Assembly (NCBI GenBank): GCA_963977185.1
Contig: CAXBNV010000009.1
Coordinates: 1 to 54,266 of the forward strand
Reading direction: 5' to 3'
Source of the DNA: CAXBNV01 sp963977185
GTDB lineage: Bacteria > Pseudomonadota > Gammaproteobacteria > JAGOUU01
Length of the DNA stretch: 54,266 nt
Of the stretch, positions 52,384 to 54,266 are shown one piece after another; within the stretch, counting starts at the first letter, position 1; every line of letters begins with the position of its first letter. The translations under genes were made by a program, and so were the position numbers. The notes under the pieces were generated by a model. It saw only the letters and a program-made list of their open reading frames with translations. It was not told the origin of the DNA and made no database searches.

Positions 52384-54266
52384 TTAATTACCAACTCGCA
52401 TTCTTTTTACTTTTGGTTTGTTATTACCTAACAACTCATCTCTTGCGTTATAAAATTGGCTCTGAGTTTGTAATAAATCAGAGTCTTGTGAATAATAAAC
52501 TTTATCATATAAAGCACCAGGGCGAGACATTGCAGCCTTTTTATTATCTGGAACTAACTTTTCAAGTATATTTTCAACTTTTTTATCTTTTGGTTTTCCA
52601 TCTTTATTTTTAAAATATACTTCCATAATATTTTCTACTAATGTTTTATCATCTTTTGCTTTAAACTTAGAATGTAATTCTTTTGTAAATTTATCTATTA
52701 AGTTATTAGCTTCATTTCCTCTAACTTTTCCTGTTTTATCAAGTTTTAGTCTAGAAAATTCAAAGCTTAATTTTGAATGTAAACCGCAATGCTCATTAAT
52801 CATATTTCCATATATATAATATAAACATTCCATATCTAAAGTACCCGATACTTCTAGTTTTTTAAATTTACGTCCATCATATGAACTCATCATAGATGTT
52901 AAAAACATTTCTAAAATATCTGTTACTTTATTATCTGCTTTCACATTAACAGTATTTAAATTAAATTTACCTAGTGTATCTCCTTTTTTATAACTAAAAG
53001 TTGAACCATTTAAAGTTTCTATTGATTTATCAGCATCATAACTTAAAGTTGAATGCGTAGAAATAAAAGCTCCAGATTCAGTATCTTGACAGCTAGATAT
53101 TACTTCTGAAGCTGTATCATCATTAGCAGGATGCAGTCTGCTTTCAGTAACCATTGTAACCCTAGCTTCTGCTTGTTCTTTTATTTGCAGTAATTCATCT
53201 CTTGCTTGATTTTGATACATAAATAATTGATTACGATTATCTAACTCTGCAGATTCAAATGATTTAATACCGGCTACATTTCTTGCCTGTAATATAGTTT
53301 TATTTGCTTCTATTCTGCTATTATCAAAAAGCTGTATTGATGTATCTAAATTTTTATTATTTGCTAATGCTTCTTGATAAACGTAATTTGAACTTTTGTT
53401 AAAAGCATTACCAATTATATTTAATAATTTTCTTGCATAATCATAGTCATCGCCAGTATTATTTGTAATGGCTTGTATTTTTTCAAATATAAACTTAGCT
53501 TCTTCATCATTACGCTTGACAGAAAAACAAGCTTGTTTTAAACCTTCAATATTTCTTATAATATCTTGATTAACTTGATCCGCTCTTTGAAGCATGTCAT
53601 CTATATGCTTATATTGTGCCTGTAATTGAGCTTCAACAGCATCAACTCTATCAGTATTATCTCTAGCTAGATTAGCTAAATTTGGCAATGCATTAGATTT
53701 TTCTTTAATTACATTTAAAAGCCCATCAAGATCTCTAAATTTGTTTTTTAAAGCTATTGAAGTACTGTCAGTTCTGAAATCTTCTACTATTGATTTTTCT
53801 ACTAGATGACTTAGATCTTTTATTAATTGATTTAGTTGTTGGTTGTTTTGTGATGTTGTGACTACATCTACATCTCTTTGATTTATTTGAGTTGTGGCGT
53901 CTTTAGTATTACCTCTTGCAACAACAATTTCTTGAGCAACTCTTTTCGCTTCTACTTGTGCTTTGCTTTCTTCTTCGGCTAGATTTCTTAAATCTGCTTT
54001 TTCTAATGCTTCAACTTTTGAACTCTCTGCAAATGTAGATAAAGGCTCTAAAGCACCGTTAAATGCTGCTTCTATTTCTATTCGTGATTTTTCTTCAGAT
54101 AATTCAACATCAGATAATGCTTTTTGATTTTGAACTAAAGTTTGTTCTTTAGCTGCTTTTTCAGCTTCTGCTTTAGCTACTAGTTCAGCTTCTACTTGCG
54201 CAGCGCTTTTCGCTTTGCTTTCTTCTTCGGCTAGATTTCTTAAATCTGCTTTTTCTAATGCTTCTG
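52384..54266 (-). CDS. Coiled-coil repeat protein, incomplete (runs off the window)
   Basis: The minus-strand frame is open from 54266 to the TAA at 52384, giving 626 visible residues and no start inside the window, so the N-terminus lies outside. The internal TTG at 53688 is not the start. The first visible 190 residues are Ala/Glu/Lys-rich coiled coil with an 84-residue direct repeat (LRNLAEEESKA twice). A long helical middle follows, then a C-terminal 200-residue domain beginning near FSYKKGDTLGKFNL, and a basic tail KPKVKRMRVGN. No family recognised. A surface or effector protein is plausible; I see no transmembrane helix in the visible part. Confidence 0.7.
   Translation of the reverse strand, partial: EALEKADLRNLAEEESKAKSAAQVEAELVAKAEAEKAAKEQTLVQNQKALSDVELSEEKSRIEIEAAFNGALEPLSTFAESSKVEALEKADLRNLAEEESKAQVEAKRVAQEIVVARGNTKDATTQINQRDVDVVTTSQNNQQLNQLIKDLSHLVEKSIVEDFRTDSTSIALKNKFRDLDGLLNVIKEKSNALPNLANLARDNTDRVDAVEAQLQAQYKHIDDMLQRADQVNQDIIRNIEGLKQACFSVKRNDEEAKFIFEKIQAITNNTGDDYDYARKLLNIIGNAFNKSSNYVYQEALANNKNLDTSIQLFDNSRIEANKTILQARNVAGIKSFESAELDNRNQLFMYQNQARDELLQIKEQAEARVTMVTESRLHPANDDTASEVISSCQDTESGAFISTHSTLSYDADKSIETLNGSTFSYKKGDTLGKFNLNTVNVKADNKVTDILEMFLTSMMSSYDGRKFKKLEVSGTLDMECLYYIYGNMINEHCGLHSKLSFEFSRLKLDKTGKVRGNEANNLIDKFTKELHSKFKAKDDKTLVENIMEVYFKNKDGKPKDKKVENILEKLVPDNKKAAMSRPGALYDKVYYSQDSDLLQTQSQFYNARDELLGNNKPKVKRMRVGN
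53960..54012. repeat. 53-bp direct repeat, copy 1 (within the coiled-coil gene)
   Basis: Identical over 53 bases to 54212-54264; the period is 252 bases, exactly 84 codons, so the protein repeats in frame. Confidence 0.9.
54212..54264. repeat. 53-bp direct repeat, copy 2 (within the coiled-coil gene)
   Basis: Second copy, reaching the window edge; the array may go on beyond it. Confidence 0.9.

Noticed and set aside
53688..53688. TTG at 53688 as the start of the coiled-coil gene
   Set aside because: The same frame stays open upstream to the window edge with similar coiled-coil content, so the start lies outside.
53946..54266. CRISPR-like array
   Set aside because: Only two copies at 252-base spacing, inside a coding frame and translated as coiled coil; no cas genes.

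Overview
The window reads as chromosome of an AT-rich gammaproteobacterium (about 30% G+C by eye), most likely host-associated and related to Legionellales. This rests on gammaproteobacterial gene orders (hpf-ptsN-rapZ-npr, ffh/rpsP-rimM-trmD-rplS-xerD-dsbC, dacA-dat-ybeD-lipB, murJ-ribF-ileS-lspA, DUF2909-surf1-cox15-ctaB-sco), a Legionella LssY-type DedA/PAP2 fusion, and several genes that look like secreted effectors or are unique to the lineage. No strain or genus can be assigned from sequence alone.

Layout. 1-350: a 3' relic of a proton-pumping pyrophosphatase gene and a good promoter. 351-5478: a small repeat protein, dusA, the nitrogen-PTS block and a membrane protein with a coiled-coil tail. 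5589-9158: lepA, rnc, era. 9217-13533: an L,D-transpeptidase, tRNA-Gly and tRNA-Tyr, then dacA-dat-ybeD-lipB. 13538-24638: the DedA/PAP2/LssY protein, then a long minus-strand block with dsbC, xerD, the rplS-trmD-rimM-rpsP operon, ffh, hemF, tsaC, xthA and a eukaryotic-type glutamine synthetase. 24790-34485: carB/carA, hinT, a tat locus with a toxin-type glycosyltransferase gene set between tatB and tatC, photolyase and MepB. 34504-40840: lspA, ileS, ribF, murJ and rpsT. 41041-45380: assembly half of a cytochrome oxidase cluster. 45646-54266: TetR, grxD, sodB, a 584-residue unknown, argS, an Rmf-like small protein, an M50 protease and an incomplete coiled-coil repeat protein.

How it fits together. 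Most genes are housekeeping: translation and ribosome hibernation, envelope and peptidoglycan, heme and terminal-oxidase assembly, nitrogen-PTS signalling. Several familiar operons lack an expected member (no lepB between lepA and rnc, no lipA after lipB, no ispH after lspA, no oxidase structural genes before DUF2909, no rpoN/lptB before hpf), which suggests much rearrangement.

The most interesting locus is 29624-32448. A TcdA/TcdB-like glycosyltransferase with a DxD motif and a half IQ (calmodulin-binding-type) motif at its last residues splits tatAB from tatC, and the adjacent TatB is only 46 residues long. Other accessory signals are an A-B-C/B-A-C permuted repeat gene, a 36-bp perfect palindrome after sco, and a dispersed hairpin repeat present at 42113 and 52270.
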